A stretch of 64,000 nucleotides of DNA from Lithodes maja (GCA_037953745.1 JBAKBP010000778.1:111001-175000), one strand, 5' to 3'; numbered from the stretch's first letter, positions 31,891 to 45,155 are shown. Program-made: numbers and translations. The notes: generated by a model from the sequence alone, not told the origin.

Positions 31891-34800
31891 TGTATATTGT
31901 ATTATTATATGCCTTGGTTTGATGCCGGGCTGCGGGGGAAGGTTATGGAACAGTATAGCTTATGTATTATACTTGTGTTTGAGAGAGAGAGTGAGAGTGA
32001 GTGTATATTGTATTATTATATGCCTTGGTTTGATGCCGGGCTGCGGGGGAAGGTTATGGAACAGTATAGCTTATGTATTATACTTGTGTTTGAGAGAGAG
32101 AGAGAGAGTGAGAGTGAGTGTGTATTGTATTATTATATGCCTTGGTTTGATGCTGGGCTGCGGGGGAAGGTTATGGAACAGTATAGCTTATGTATTATAC
32201 TTGTGTTTGAGAGAGAGAGAGAGAGTGAGAGTGAGTGTATATTGTATTATTATATGCCTTGGTTTGATGCCGGGCTGCGGGGGAAGGTTATGGAACAGTA
32301 TAGCTTATGTATTATACTTGTGTTTGAGAGAGAGAGAGAGAGTGAGAGTGAGTGTATATTGTATTATTATATGCCTTGGTTTGATGCCGGGCTGCGGGGG
32401 AAGGTTATGGAACAGTATAGCTTATGTATTATACTTGTGTTTGAGAGAGAGAGAGAGAGTGAGAGTGAGTGTATATTGTATTATTATATGCCTTGGTTTG
32501 ATGCCGGGCTGCGGGGGAAGGTTATGGAACAGTATAGCTTATGTATTATACTTGTGTTTGAGAGAGAGAGAGAGAGTGAGAGTGAGTGTGTATTGTATTA
32601 TTATATGCCTTGGTTTGATGCCGGGCTGCGGGGGAAGGTTATGGAACAGTATAGCTTATGTATTATACTTGTGTTTGAGAGAGAGAGAGAGAGAGTGAGA
32701 GATTGTATTATTATATGCCTTGGTTTGATGCCGGGCTGCGGGGGAAGGTTATGGAACAGTATAGCTTATGTATTATACTTGTGTTTGAGAGAGAGAGAGA
32801 GAGTGAGAGTGAGTGTGTATTGTATTATTATATGCCTTGGTTTGATGCCGGGCTGCGGGGGAAGGTTATGGAACAGTATAGCTTATGTATTATACTTGTG
32901 TTTGAGAGAGAGAGAGAGAGTGAGAGTGAGTGTGTATTGTATTATTATATGCCTTGGTTTGATGCCGGGCTGCGGGGGAAGGTTATGGAACAGTATAGCT
33001 TATGTATTATACTTGTGTTTGAGAGAGAGAGAGAGAGTGAGAGTGAGTGTATATTGTATTATTATATGCCTTGGTTTGATGCCGGGCTGCGGGGGAAGGT
33101 TATGGAACAGTATAGCTTATGTATTATACTTGTGTTTGAGAGAGAGAGAGAGAGTGAGAGTGAGTGTGTATTGTATTATTATATGCCTTGGTTTGATGCC
33201 GGGCTGCGGGGGAAGGTTATGGAACAGTATAGCTTATGTATTATACTTGTGTTTGAGAGAGAGAGAGAGAGTGAGAGTGAGTGTGTATTGTATTATTATA
33301 TGCCTTGGTTTGATGCCGGGCTGCGGGGGAAGGTTATGGAACAGTATAGCTTATGTATTATACTTGTGTTTGAGAGAGAGAGAGAGAGTGAGAGTGAGTG
33401 TATATTGTATTATTATATGCCTTGGTTTGATGCCGGGCTGCGGGGGAAGGTTATGGAACAGTATAGCTTATGTATTATACTTGTGTTTGAGAGAGAGAGA
33501 GAGAGTGAGAGTGAGTGTGTATTGTATTATTATATGCCTTGGTTTGATGCCGGGCTGCGGGGGAAGGTTATGGAACAGTATAGCTTATGTATTATACTTG
33601 TGTTTGAGAGAGAGAGAGAGAGTGAGAGTGAGTGTGTATTGTATTATTATATGCCTTGGTTTGATGCCGGGCTGCGGGGGAAGGTTATGGAACAGTATAG
33701 CTTATGTATTATACTTGTGTTTGAGAGAGAGAGAGAGAGTGAGAGTGAGTGTGTATTGTATTATTATATGCCTTGGTTTGATGCCGGGCTGCGGGGGAAG
33801 GTTATGGAACAGTATAGCTTATGTATTATACTTGTGTTTGAGAGAGAGAGAGAGAGTGAGAGTGAGTGTGTATTGTATTATTATATGCCTTGGTTTGATG
33901 CCGGGCTGCGGGGGAAGGTTATGGAACAGTATAGCTTATGTATTATACTTGTGTTTGAGAGAGAGAGAGAGAGTGAGAGTGAGTGTGTATTGTATTATTA
34001 TATGCCTTGGTTTGATGCCGGGCTGCGGGGGAAGGTTATGGAACAGTATAGCTTATGTATTATACTTGTGTTTGAGAGAGAGAGAGAGTGAGAGTGAGTG
34101 TGTATTGTATTATTATATGCCTTGGTTTGATGCCGGGCTGCGGGGGAAGGTTATGGAACAGTATAGCTTATGTATTATACTTGTGTTTGAGAGAGAGAGA
34201 GAGAGTGAGAGTGAGTGTGTATTGTATTATTATATGCCTTGGTTTGATGCCGGGCTGCGGGGGAAGGTTATGGAACAGTATAGCTTATGTATTATACTTG
34301 TGTTTGAGAGAGAGAGAGAGAGTGAGAGTGAGTGTGTATTGTATTATTATATGCCTTGGTTTGATGCCGGGCTGCGGGGGAAGGTTATGGAACAGTATAG
34401 CTTATGTATTATACTTGTGTTTGAGAGAGAGAGAGAGAGTGAGAGTGAGTGTGTATTGTATTATTATATGCCTTGGTTTGATGCCGGGCTGCGGGGGAAG
34501 GTTATGGAACAGTATAGCTTATGTATTATACTTGTGTTTGAGAGAGAGAGAGAGAGTGAGAGTGAGTGTGTATTGTATTATTATATGCCTTGGTTTGATG
34601 CCGGGCTGCGGGGGAAGGTTATGGAACAGTATAGCTTATGTATTATACTTGTGTTTGAGAGAGAGAGAGAGAGTGAGAGTGAGTGTGTATTGTATTATTA
34701 TATGCCTTGGTTTGATGCCGGGCTGCGGGGGAAGGTTATGGAACAGTATAGCTTATGTATTATACTTGTGTTTGAGAGAGAGAGAGAGAGTGAGAGTGAG

Positions 34801-37800
34801 TGTGTATTGTATTATTATATGCCTTGGTTTGATGCCGGGCTGCGGGGGAAGGTTATGGAACAGTATAGCTTATGTATTATACTTGTGTTTGAGAGAGAGA
34901 GAGAGAGTGAGAGTGAGTGTGTATTGTATTATTATATGCCTTGGTTTGATGCCGGGCTGCGGGGGAAGGTTATGGAACAGTATAGCTTATGTATTATACT
35001 TGTGTTTGAGAGAGAGAGAGAGAGTGAGAGTGAGTGTGTATTGTATTATTATATGCCTTGGTTTGATGCCGGGCTGCGGGGGAAGGTTATGGAACAGTAT
35101 AGCTTATGTATTATACTTGTGTTTGAGAGAGAGAGAGAGAGTGAGAGTGAGTGTGTATTGTATTATTATATGCCTTGGTTTGATGCCGGGCTGCGGGGGA
35201 AGGTTATGGAACAGTATAGCTTATGTATTATACTTGTGTTTGAGAGAGAGAGAGAGAGTGAGAGTGAGTGTGTATTGTATTATTATATGCCTTGGTTTGA
35301 TGCCGGGCTGCGGGGGAAGGTTATGGAACAGTATAGCTTATGTATTATACTTGTGTTTGAGAGAGAGAGAGAGAGTGAGAGTGAGTGTGTATTGTATTAT
35401 TATATGCCTTGGTTTGATGCCGGGCTGCGGGGGAAGGTTATGGAACAGTATAGCTTATGTATTATACTTGTGTTTGAGAGAGAGAGAGAGAGTGAGAGTG
35501 AGTGTGTATTGTATTATTATATGCCTTGGTTTGATGCCGGGCTGCGGGGGAAGGTTATGGAACAGTATAGCTTATGTATTATACTTGTGTTTGAGAGAGA
35601 GAGAGAGAGTGAGAGTGAGTGTGTATTGTATTATTATATGCCTTGGTTTGATGCCGGGCTGCGGGGGAAGGTTATGGAACAGTATAGCTTATGTATTATA
35701 CTTGTGTTTGAGAGAGAGAGAGAGAGTGAGAGTGAGTGTGTATTGTATTATTATATGCCTTGGTTTGATGCCGGGCTGCGGGGGAAGGTTATGGAACAGT
35801 ATAGCTTATGTATTATACTTGTGTTTGAGAGAGAGAGAGAGAGTGAGAGTGAGTGTGTATTGTATTATTATATGCCTTGGTTTGATGCCGGGCTGCGGGG
35901 GAAGGTTATGGAACAGTATAGCTTATGTATTATACTTGTGTTTGAGAGAGAGAGAGAGAGTGAGAGTGAGTGTGTATTGTATTATTATATGCCTTGGTTT
36001 GATGCCGGGCTGCGGGGGAAGGTTATGGAACAGTATAGCTTATGTATTATACTTGTGTTTGAGAGAGAGAGAGAGAGTGAGAGTGAGTGTGTATTGTATT
36101 ATTATATGCCTTGGTTTGATGCCGGGCTGCGGGGGAAGGTTATGGAACAGTATAGCTTATGTATTATACTTGTGTTTGAGAGAGAGAGAGAGAGTGAGAG
36201 TGAGTGTGTATTGTATTATTATATGCCTTGGTTTGATGCCGGGCTGCGGGGGAAGGTTATGGAACAGTATAGCTTATGTATTATACTTGTGTTTGAGAGA
36301 GAGAGAGAGAGTGAGAGTGAGTGTGTATTGTATTATTATATGCCTTGGTTTGATGCCGGGCTGCGGGGGAAGGTTATGGAACAGTATAGCTTATGTATTA
36401 TACTTGTGTTTGAGAGAGAGAGAGAGAGTGAGAGTGAGTGTGTATTGTATTATTATATGCCTTGGTTTGATGCCGGGCTGCGGGGGAAGGTTATGGAACA
36501 GTATAGCTTATGTATTATACTTGTGTTTGAGAGAGAGAGAGAGAGTGAGAGTGAGTGTGTATTGTATTATTATATGCCTTGGTTTGATGCCGGGCTGCGG
36601 GGGAAGGTTATGGAACAGTATAGCTTATGTATTATACTTGTGTTTGAGAGAGAGAGAGAGAGTGAGAGTGAGTGTGTATTGTATTATTATATGCCTTGGT
36701 TTGATGCCGGGCTGCGGGGGAAGGTTATGGAACAGTATAGCTTATGTATTATACTTGTGTTTGAGAGAGAGAGAGAGAGTGAGAGTGAGTGTGTATTGTA
36801 TTATTATATGCCTTGGTTTGATGCCGGGCTGCGGGGGAAGGTTATGGAACAGTATAGCTTATGTATTATACTTGTGTTTGAGAGAGAGAGAGAGAGTGAG
36901 AGTGAGTGTGTATTGTATTATTATATGCCTTGGTTTGATGCCGGGCTGCGGGGGAAGGTTATGGAACAGTATAGCTTATGTATTATACTTGTGTTTGAGA
37001 GAGAGAGAGAGAGAGTGAGAGTGAGTGTATATTGTATTATTATATGCCTTGGTTTGATGCCGGGCTGCGGGGGAAGGTTATGGAACAGTATAGCTTATGT
37101 ATTATACTTGTGTTTGAGAGAGAGAGAGAGAGTGAGAGTGAGTGTGTATTGTATTATTATATGCCTTGGTTTGATGCCGGGCTGCGGGGGAAGGTTATGG
37201 AACAGTATAGCTTATGTATTATACTTGTGTTTGAGAGAGAGAGAGAGAGTGAGAGTGAGTGTGTATTGTATTATTATATGCCTTGGTTTGATGCCGGGCT
37301 GCGGGGGAAGGTTATGGAACAGTATAGCTTATGTATTATACTTGTGTTTGAGAGAGAGAGAGAGAGTGAGAGTGAGTGTGTATTGTATTATTATATGCCT
37401 TGGTTTGATGCCGGGCTGCGGGGGAAGGTTATGGAACAGTATAGCTTATGTATTATACTTGTGTTTGAGAGAGAGAGAGAGAGTGAGAGTGAGTGTGTAT
37501 TGTATTATTATATGCCTTGGTTTGATGCCGGGCTGCGGGGGAAGGTTATGGAACAGTATAGCTTATGTATTATACTTGTGTTTGAGAGAGAGAGAGAGAG
37601 TGAGAGTGAGTGTGTATTGTATTATTATATGCCTTGGTTTGATGCCGGGCTGCGGGGGAAGGTTATGGAACAGTATAGCTTATGTATTATACTTGTGTTT
37701 GAGAGAGAGAGAGAGAGTGAGAGTGAGTGTGTATTGTATTATTATATGCCTTGGTTTGATGCCGGGCTGCGGGGGAAGGTTATGGAACAGTATAGCTTAT

Positions 37801-40797
37801 GTATTATACTTGTGTTTGAGAGAGAGAGAGAGAGTGAGAGTGAGTGTGTATTGTATTATTATATGCCTTGGTTTGATGCCGGGCTGCGGGGGAAGGTTAT
37901 GGAACAGTATAGCTTATGTATTATACTTGTGTTTGAGAGAGAGAGAGAGAGTGAGAGTGAGTGTGTATTGTATTATTATATGCCTTGGTTTGATGCCGGG
38001 CTGCGGGGGAAGGTTATGGAACAGTATAGCTTATGTATTATACTTGTGTTTGAGAGAGAGAGAGAGAGTGAGAGTGAGTGTGTATTGTATTATTATATGC
38101 CTTGGTTTGATGCCGGGCTGCGGGGGAAGGTTATGGAACAGTATAGCTTATGTATTATACTTGTGTTTGAGAGAGAGAGAGAGAGTGAGAGTGAGTGTGT
38201 ATTGTATTATTATATGCCTTGGTTTGATGCCGGGCTGCGGGGGAAGGTTATGGAACAGTATAGCTTATGTATTATACTTGTGTTTGAGAGAGAGAGAGAG
38301 AGTGAGAGTGAGTGTGTATTGTATTATTATATGCCTTGGTTTGATGCCGGGCTGCGGGGGAAGGTTATGGAACAGTATAGCTTATGTATTATACTTGTGT
38401 TTGAGAGAGAGAGAGAGAGTGAGAGTGAGTGTGTATTGTATTATTATATGCCTTGGTTTGATGCCGGGCTGCGGGGGAAGGTTATGGAACAGTATAGCTT
38501 ATGTATTATACTTGTGTTTGAGAGAGAGAGAGAGAGTGAGAGTGAGTGTGTATTGTATTATTATATGCCTTGGTTTGATGCCGGGCTGCGGGGGAAGGTT
38601 ATGGAACAGTATAGCTTATGTATTATACTTGTGTTTGAGAGAGAGAGAGAGAGTGAGAGTGAGTGTGTATTGTATTATTATATGCCTTGGTTTGATGCCG
38701 GGCTGCGGGGGAAGGTTATGGAACAGTATAGCTTATGTATTATACTTGTGTTTGAGAGAGAGAGAGAGAGTGAGAGTGAGTGTGTATTGTATTATTATAT
38801 GCCTTGGTTTGATGCCGGGCTGCGGGGGAAGGTTATGGAACAGTATAGCTTATGTATTATACTTGTGTTTGAGAGAGAGAGAGAGAGTGAGAGTGAGTGT
38901 GTATTGTATTATTATATGCCTTGGTTTGATGCCGGGCTGCGGGGGAAGGTTATGGAACAGTATAGCTTATGTATTATACTTGTGTTTGAGAGAGAGAGAG
39001 AGAGTGAGAGTGAGTGTGTATTGTATTATTATATGCCTTGGTTTGATGCCGGGCTGCGGGGGAAGGTTATGGAACAGTATAGCTTATGTATTATACTTGT
39101 GTTTGAGAGAGAGAGAGAGAGTGAGAGTGAGTGTGTATTGTATTATTATATGCCTTGGTTTGATGCCGGGCTGCGGGGGAAGGTTATGGAACAGTATAGC
39201 TTATGTATTATACTTGTGTTTGAGAGAGAGAGAGAGAGTGAGAGTGAGTGTGTATTGTATTATTATATGCCTTGGTTTGATGCCGGGCTGCGGGGGAAGG
39301 TTATGGAACAGTATAGCTTATGTATTATACTTGTGTTTGAGAGAGAGAGAGAGAGTGAGAGTGAGTGTGTATTGTATTATTATATGCCTTGGTTTGATGC
39401 CGGGCTGCGGGGGAAGGTTATGGAACAGTATAGCTTATGTATTATACTTGTGTTTGAGAGAGAGAGAGAGAGTGAGAGTGAGTGTGTATTGTATTATTAT
39501 ATGCCTTGGTTTGATGCCGGGCTGCGGGGGAAGGTTATGGAACAGTATAGCTTATGTATTATACTTGTGTTTGAGAGAGAGAGAGAGAGTGAGAGTGAGT
39601 GTGTATTGTATTATTATATGCCTTGGTTTGATGCCGGGCTGCGGGGGAAGGTTATGGAACAGTATAGCTTATGTATTATACTTGTGTTTGAGAGAGAGAG
39701 AGAGAGTGAGAGTGAGTGTGTATTGTATTATTATATGCCTTGGTTTGATGCCGGGCTGCGGGGGAAGGTTATGGAACAGTATAGCTTATGTATTATACTT
39801 GTGTTTGAGAGAGAGAGAGAGAGTGAGAGTGAGTGTGTATTGTATTATTATATGCCTTGGTTTGATGCCGGGCTGCGGGGGAAGGTTATGGAACAGTATA
39901 GCTTATGTATTATACTTGTGTTTGAGAGAGAGAGAGAGAGTGAGAGTGAGTGTGTATTGTATTATTATATGCCTTGGTTTGATGCCGGGCTGCGGGGGAA
40001 GGTTATGGAACAGTATAGCTTATGTATTATACTTGTGTTTGAGAGAGAGAGAGAGAGTGAGAGTGAGTGTGTATTGTATTATTATATGCCTTGGTTTGAT
40101 GCCGGGCTGCGGGGGAAGGTTATGGAACAGTATAGCTTATGTATTATACTTGTGTTTGAGAGAGAGAGAGAGAGTGAGAGTGAGTGTGTATTGTATTATT
40201 ATATGCCTTGGTTTGATGCCGGGCTGCGGGGGAAGGTTATGGAACAGTATAGCTTATGTATTATACTTGTGTTTGAGAGAGAGAGAGAGAGTGAGAGTGA
40301 GTGTGTATTGTATTATTATATGCCTTGGTTTGATGCCGGGCTGCGGGGGAAGGTTATGGAACAGTATAGCTTATGTATTATACTTGTGTTTGAGAGAGAG
40401 AGAGAGAGTGAGAGTGAGTGTGTATTGTATTATTATATGCCTTGGTTTGATGCCGGGCTGCGGGGGAAGGTTATGGAACAGTATAGCTTATGTATTATAC
40501 TTGTGTTTGAGAGAGAGAGAGAGAGTGAGAGTGAGTGTGTATTGTATTATTATATGCCTTGGTTTGATGCCGGGCTGCGGGGGAAGGTTATGGAACAGTA
40601 TAGCTTATGTATTATACTTGTGTTTGAGAGAGAGAGAGAGAGTGAGAGTGAGTGTGTATTGTATTATTATATGCCTTGGTTTGATGCCGGGCTGCGGGGG
40701 AAGGTTATGGAACAGTATAGCTTATGTATTATACTTGTGTTTGAGAGAGAGAGAGAGAGTGAGTGAGTGAGTGAGTGAGAGAGTGAGAGTGAGTGTG
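31891..40797. repeat. 117-bp satellite array, 76 copies (8.9 kb)
   Basis: Unit: TATTGTATTATTATATGCC, TTGGTTTGATGCCGGGCTGC, GGGGGAAGGTTATGGAACAG, TATAGCTTATGTATTATACT, then TGTGTTTGAGAG and a GA tract ending GTGAGAGTGAG. Counting the GCCTTGG anchor from 31911 to 40673 gives 75 intervals: all 117 bp except four, at about 111, 110, 115 and 119. Early units alternate TGTATATTG and TGTGTATTG, while later ones are almost identical. Because 117 is 39 codons, frames of up to about 2950 codons stay open; these are spurious. Confidence 0.98.
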
Positions 40798-42884
40798 TTA
40801 CAAGGACTAATTAGTATCCCAGAGACATTGCGGTCCATTCCTGGGAGATCCTGGAAGTGGAAGGAGAGAGATTGTTTAGTGCACTACACTCATTAAAGAG
40901 TGTGCAAAATACTATCTACTCCTTACCTTTTGATACCTTTTGATGTGTTCGCCGCTCTTCTAGCGGCACCAAGGAGCGCGACGCCCCTCGTTATGGGTGG
41001 TGATTTGGTGCAGTAGACTGTTTGAAGCGACAGCTCGCTCCCTTGCGAGGATGGGCTCGTCTGGCACTTTTTGCAGTTCGACATCTAGGGCTCTCTTGAA
41101 GTTGTCTAACGAGATGTCCCTCATGTCTCTTACTCGCCGTGGGAGTTTGTTGAAGAGACGTGGGCCTCTGTGTGATAACCAGCCCTCTCGCAGAGAGCCC
41201 ATAGCACCCCTGTTATTCATCCGGGGGATTTCGCATTCCCAGCCTCTCCTATCACTGAATTTCATGACTATCGGAGTATGTAGGTTTGGTACTAAACCCT
41301 CTGCGATTTTCCACGTGTATATTATTAGGTAACGTTCTCTTCTACGTTCCAGTGAGTACAGATTCAGTGCTCTTAAACGCTCCCAATAGTGTAGATGTTT
41401 TATCGAACTTATATGCGAAGTGAAATTTGTTTGTACACTCTCTACGTCATTTATTTTTTATTTCACCTGCTTTGTATGGGGATGTTAATACGCTACAGTA
41501 GTCAAGCCGCGGTAGCACTAGAGATTTGAAGAGCGTTATCATAGGCAATTCACCGCGTGTTTTAAAAGTACGCAGAATCCAACCCGTTAGACGTTTCGCA
41601 GCCGCCACTTTGACCTGGTTATGTGCTTTGAAACCCATATTTTCAGACATTAATACCCCAAGGTCTTTCACACTGTCTTTCCGTTCTATTATTTGGTTAG
41701 ATTCTGTTAAGTAATTTGTAATTTCTTTAACACCATTATTATCTCCGTACCGTATTAATTGGAATTTTTCCTCATTGAATTGCATGTTGTTTTCCCTGGT
41801 CCACTGGAACACTACATTCATGTCTTCCTGCAGTCGGCCCGTGTCCTCTTGTGTGTTTACTATCTTGCTTAATTTTGTGTCATCAGCAAAAGACGACACC
41901 GTACTGTGTCTGGTGTTGGTAGCTATGTCGCAAATTAGTATGAGGAACAGAAGGGGCGCTAGCACTGTTCCTTGGGGCACTGAACTTTTGACATCCGAAG
42001 GCTCAGAAGTGACTTGGTTTACTGCTACCGATTGTTTTCGGTTTACGAGGAAATTGTATATCCACCGTCCGATTTTCCCAGTTATACCTTTTGCTTTCAG
42101 TTTGTGGGCTATTATACCATGGTCACATTTATCAAATGCCTTAGCAAAATCGGTGTAAATGACATCCACGTTTTTCTTTTCTTCTAGCGCTTTAAGAATT
42201 TTGTCATAGTGTTCCAAAAGTTGTGAGAGACATGATCTTCCCGCTCTGAACCCATGTTGACCGGTGTTGTGTAGTTCATTTGTCTCCATGAATGTTGAAA
42301 TTTTGCTTCGCAGGACTCGCTCGAAAACTTTAATGATGTGAGAGGTTAGAGCTACCAGGCGGTAGTTTTTTGGTAGTGCTTTACTCCCTCCTTTATGCAG
42401 TGGGGCAATTATTGCATTTTTCAAGCTATCTGGTATGTCACCAGTGTCTAGACTCCTCCACATTATAGCCAGGGGTTTTGAGAGGTTTTCCTTACATTTT
42501 TTCATTAGGATCGAATTCCATGAGTCCGGGCCTGGTGCCGAGTGGGATGGCATGTTGGAAATGGCCTCTTCTATGTCTTTTGGACCGAAATCAATATCCA
42601 GCATCTGAGGGGTTTCCGTGGGGGAGGTTTCCATGAAAAATATATTTTGGTCTCTGATGACTTTTGTTTCATGAGGCTCACTGAATGCCATTTCATACTG
42701 CCTGCTTAAGAGTTCGCTCATTTCCTTTTTGTCCCCTGTGAAAGAGCCGTCCCCTTTGCTCAGTGGGCCGATGTTTGATGTTGTTTTAGCCTTTTGTTTG
42801 GCGTATGAAAAGAAGTATTTGGAATTTTCCTTTATACCTGCAATAGCTTTCCTCTCCTCTTCCATATGTTGTAGTTCATATGAT
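40798..42884 (-). mobile_element. Rex1/CR1-superfamily LINE, 5'-truncated and frameshifted
   Basis: On the minus strand it starts at about 42884, within the linker before the RT domain, and runs through RT and the C-terminal region to a stop at 40960, then a short 3' UTR (40798-40959) ending against the 117-bp array. It is a different family from the LINE at 22402-24898. Confidence 0.88.
40960..42884 (-). pseudogene. LINE reverse transcriptase pseudogene with one frameshift
   Basis: First frame (42865-41447, 472 codons): linker (YFFSYAKQKAKTTSNIGPLS), RT with YTDFAKAFDKCDH, SVPQGTVLAP and the catalytic FADDTK motif. It stops right after an A-rich stretch near 41450-41462. The next frame continues the LINE product (from YWERLRALNLYSLERRRERY to the stop at 40960), so a one-base indel in the A run most likely broke it. 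The endonuclease is absent. Related families are widespread in arthropods and other animals as Rex1/CR1-superfamily LINEs; the exact clade is uncertain. Confidence 0.85.
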
Positions 42885-42885
42885 A

Positions 42886-43114
42886 TTCTTGAACTGCTCT
42901 ACTGAAGAACTGTTTACAACTTCTGAGGGAAGTTTGTGTCAGGTAGAACAGATCTTATATGTGAAAAAGTGTCCACAAATACTAGTGCTGAACCTTTTCA
43001 ATTCTAACTTCCAGCCATGGTTGCGTGTTGTATTCATATTGAGGCTAAATATTTTGATATCGTCCACATTGTCAAATCCATTAAGAATTCTTAAAACTTC
43101 AATGAGCTGACCTC

Positions 43115-43117
<3 letters not shown>
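42886..43117 (-). pseudogene. 3' piece of a third LINE, with nonsense mutation
   Basis: Encodes a C-terminal LINE segment, LRGQLIEVLRILNGFDNVDD onward. A TGA stands where LINEs of this type usually have Trp before a KLP motif, and the frame then resumes (KLPSEVVNSSSVEQFKN). It lies directly upstream of the second LINE in the same orientation and is bounded at its 5' side by a GA run. Confidence 0.75.
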
Positions 43118-43170
<53 letters not shown>

Positions 43171-43950
43171 GAATGAGAAAGAGAGATACCAATAGAGTGA
43201 GTTAGTGAGAGAGTGTGAGAGAGTGATAAATGGATATAGAACTGCATATCGAACCGAACCGTTCTTCCGCCACTACAGCTAATACCAGAGTTACTCAGGA
43301 TACAGTTAGCAAATTATAAGAGAGAGGGAGAGAGAGAGAGTATGTGTGTGAGTGAGTGAGTGTATTAAGAGCGAGAAAATTGACGTCGAATGAACAAAAT
43401 CAGCGTTGAAAAGTAACAACTCGCCCTTGACAAAAAACATTCAACGCCAAAAGCCCCCCCCCCCCCCCCCCCGCCCCGCCCCCCATAATGCAAACCGGAA
43501 AAGTACTATAGATGCGATGACAAAGTAAGGATTCGTCCATTTGCCCAAGTTGCGTCAGAACAAATGGTTGGAAGAGATCACCGTGGCTAATCTTCTCAAA
43601 TGGAGGGGTAGTAGTATGTATAGAGTTGTGAGTCGGGAGGAGAGGGAGAGTGAGTGCCAGTGAGAGAGTGCAAGTGAGAGTGAGTGAATGGAGGGGTAGT
43701 AGTATGTATAGAGTTGTGAGTCGGGAGGAGAGGGAGAGTGAGTGCCAGTGAGTGAGTGAGAGAGTGCAAGTGAGAGAGAGAGAGAGCGAGTGAGTGTGTG
43801 CATGTGTTTGTGGGTGGTATTTGAGTGTTGAGTGTGTATGGGTGTGGAGTTGGGATGTCCTGTGTTTGTGTGTGTGTAATAGGTATGGTATGTGTGAGGT
43901 GTGTCTGAATAAATAGTGTGAGTGTGAAAGTGTTGGGACTGCCTACGAGT
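43118..43950. repeat. (GA)n and GA-rich repeats with an 87-bp duplication
   Basis: (GA)n at 43118-43168 and 43318-43340. GAGGGGTAGTAGTATGTATA-containing segments start near 43603 and are repeated from 43690. A C run at about 43456-43472. The rest is GTGAGTGA-rich. No gene. Confidence 0.8.
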
Positions 43951-43952
43951 GT

Positions 43953-44252
43953 GTAATAATAATAAAAAAATAATAATCGGTTTATTTCAAGCCGGCAGCC
44001 AATGGGGCTGAAAATACACAGACTTAACCTAGATCTTATCCTAATGGATCAACAGACTGATCCTGGCAGCTAACGAGAGCGCCTACATACTCCCAAGGGA
44101 GTAGGACGTGGGCAGGAGACTTTGTGGGTCCCCCGAGACGATCCGCCCAGATCTTGCCTTCACGGCCAGGGAAAGTTTTTGAGAGAACTTCCCCTGCCGG
44201 CGCCTGGGATTGAACCCCCGACACCAGAGCTAGCGCGCTCGGCCACCGTGAC
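43953..44252 (-). mobile_element. SINE-2, full length (about 300 bp)
   Basis: On the minus strand it begins with a Leu/Ser-tRNA-like head (GTGGCCGAGCGCGC as box A region, GGTTCAATCC as box B at 44216-44207). A short body follows, ending GGCTGCCGGCTTGAAATAAA and a (TTATTA)n tail at 43953-43978. Such a tail suggests mobilisation by a LINE with a short-repeat 3' end. A partial copy lies at 21001-21135. Confidence 0.8.
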
Positions 44253-44265
44253 TGTGTGTGTGTGT

Positions 44266-44749
44266 GTGTTACTCAGTTACTTGTTCGTCAAGGGGAATCC
44301 ACGCAATGCGAGCTAAGCTCATTATTATCGCGCCTCCTTAACTGGGAATGTATTGCGTGAAATGCATGTTAAGTGTTTTTATGTACTGTTGGAATGGCTG
44401 TGGATGTGTGTGTAGTCTGTATTTTAGCCAATTGGCGACATTGGAAACGAAGGCTTAGGGTGGATCTGTATGGTACCATTCTCACTATAGACGGTACCGT
44501 CTCGCCCGAAGGCTTCGGTAGCCATCAGCTTAGGTGAACCATATGATACCCATCTCACCTTGTACCATTTTTGCCAACCCCAGATGGGACGTCACAACGT
44601 CGTCCGCTTATTCCAGGTACCTATTTACAGCTAGATGAACTGAGGCTAACACATGAAAGGAGACAAGCCCAATTTGTCTCCGCCCGGCCGGGGATTGAAC
44701 CCCCGACCCCTCGTGTGTGAGACGAGAGCTCTACCTACTAGGCTACGGG

Positions 44750-44751
<2 letters not shown>
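44266..44751 (-). mobile_element. SINE-1, full length
   Basis: Minus-strand copy with all SINE-1 blocks. The 3' end abuts a 14-base TG run that separates it from the SINE-2 head; the tRNA-like head abuts the TG run at 44752-44814. Confidence 0.88.

Positions 44752-44814
<63 letters not shown>
44752..44814. repeat. (TG)n microsatellite
   Basis: Uninterrupted TG dinucleotides. Confidence 0.97.
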
Positions 44815-44817
<3 letters not shown>

Positions 44818-45154
44818 ATCCCCCGACTTTGCCTGCCTCGGGGTGGTAATGAAATGAACTGCATTTTCTATATCATTGCGAAATTCCAATTGCGAGGTCA
44901 AATGACTGAAATACATGTTAGCAACGTTGCATGTTTTTTTTTTTTGTTTTTTTTTTAAATTCATTGTAGTGTCCATGCACGTAATATGAATTAATATGAG
45001 TTAATATTGAAATTGGGTATACTTGCATAGTCAAGAAGAACATGCATTTGACAGGTTTTATCAGGCTAGGTTATATTTAATAATTGTAAAAGTGTGGGTT
45101 GTGTACGTTTTCCCAAGGTGCGTGGGGTACAACTGCGAGGAGAGAGAGGGAACT

Positions 45155-45155
<1 letters not shown>
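44815..45155. other. No gene recognised
   Basis: AT-rich with T runs at 44935-44956. Nothing recognised. Confidence 0.45.

Noticed and set aside
31897..40770. Open frame of about 2957 codons, and shorter ones in other frames
   Set aside because: Purely the translation of a 117-bp satellite (39 codons per unit); every frame gives the same short periodic peptide and no codon or substitution pattern suggests coding.
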